NCBI RefSeq assembly: GCF_011397635.1
Contig: NC_064755.1
Span: 21,001,282 to 21,065,281, forward strand
Length of the DNA stretch: 64,000 nucleotides
Reading direction: 5' to 3'
Source of the DNA: Epinephelus fuscoguttatus
Lineage: Eukaryota; Chordata; Actinopteri; Perciformes; Serranidae
The notes beneath the pieces are model-generated. The model saw nothing but the letters and a program-made list of their open reading frames with translations, had not been told where the DNA came from and ran no database searches. Below are positions 63,896-64,000 of this stretch, piece after piece. A program made the position numbers and the translations under genes. Positions within the stretch are counted from its first letter, which is position 1, and each line of letters opens with the position of its first letter.

Positions 63896-64000
63896 GTGAG
63901 TCCACATCACCCGCCTCTCTCCTTCCTTCTGGCTTCTCTTACTTCTTCAATCTTTCATTTGCTCCTCTTTGATCTCCTCCTCTCCTTTGCCTCACAGTGT

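Overview
The window is nuclear DNA from a bony fish. It has long introns with GT-AG boundaries, many CA/TG microsatellites, and a dense load of repeats of kinds I know from teleost genomes (Tc1-like, hAT and Harbinger elements, a Penelope-like fragment, a tRNA-derived SINE, several MITEs). A percomorph is plausible but is an impression, not a demonstration. There are two protein-coding genes, both on the + strand, and no operons, CRISPR arrays, tRNA or rRNA genes.

Gene 1 (about 1.6-16.4 kb) is a complete gnai1, the alpha subunit of an inhibitory heterotrimeric G protein. Eight coding exons (2023-2140, 6254-6296, 8049-8190, 9247-9404, 9552-9680, 11388-11517, 11631-11784, 14898-15088) join in frame to 354 codons plus stop. 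A 96-bp intron starts two bases after the stop codon, followed by a 3' UTR holding a long TG/GA microsatellite and an AATAAA at 16335.

From 16.4 to 29.3 kb is an intergenic stretch of repeats with no convincing gene. Gene 2 starts with a GC-rich, CpG-rich leader at about 29.25 kb. Its first coding exon (29634-29931) encodes the N-terminal PDZ domain of magi2, a MAGUK-family synaptic and junctional scaffold. A 33.8-kb intron follows, and the second coding exon (63779-63895) begins the guanylate-kinase-like region. The rest of magi2 lies beyond the window. GNAI1 and MAGI2 are also neighbours on human chromosome 7, so this is conserved synteny, but the relative orientation appears to differ.

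Introns and spacer are dominated by transposon debris, much of it in inverted-repeat form: a Tc1-like element with arms of about 272 bp (44041-45657), two palindromic fold-back Tc1 derivatives (about 48.9-50.6 and 51.0-51.8 kb), a hAT MITE with a perfect 8-bp target duplication inside a larger inverted repeat in gnai1 intron 7, a MITE inside a MITE next to it, a compact Harbinger element that keeps its Myb-like exons (57.4-58.8 kb), a Penelope-like fragment with a GIY-YIG motif (33.7-34.5 kb), and two near-perfect short hairpins (5265-5345 and 18574-18658). I found no clearly new biological system. The best leads are the fold-back elements, the two hairpins, the three short upstream ORFs before magi2, and two possible unrecognised promoters in magi2 intron 1 (about 53.15 and 61.3 kb).
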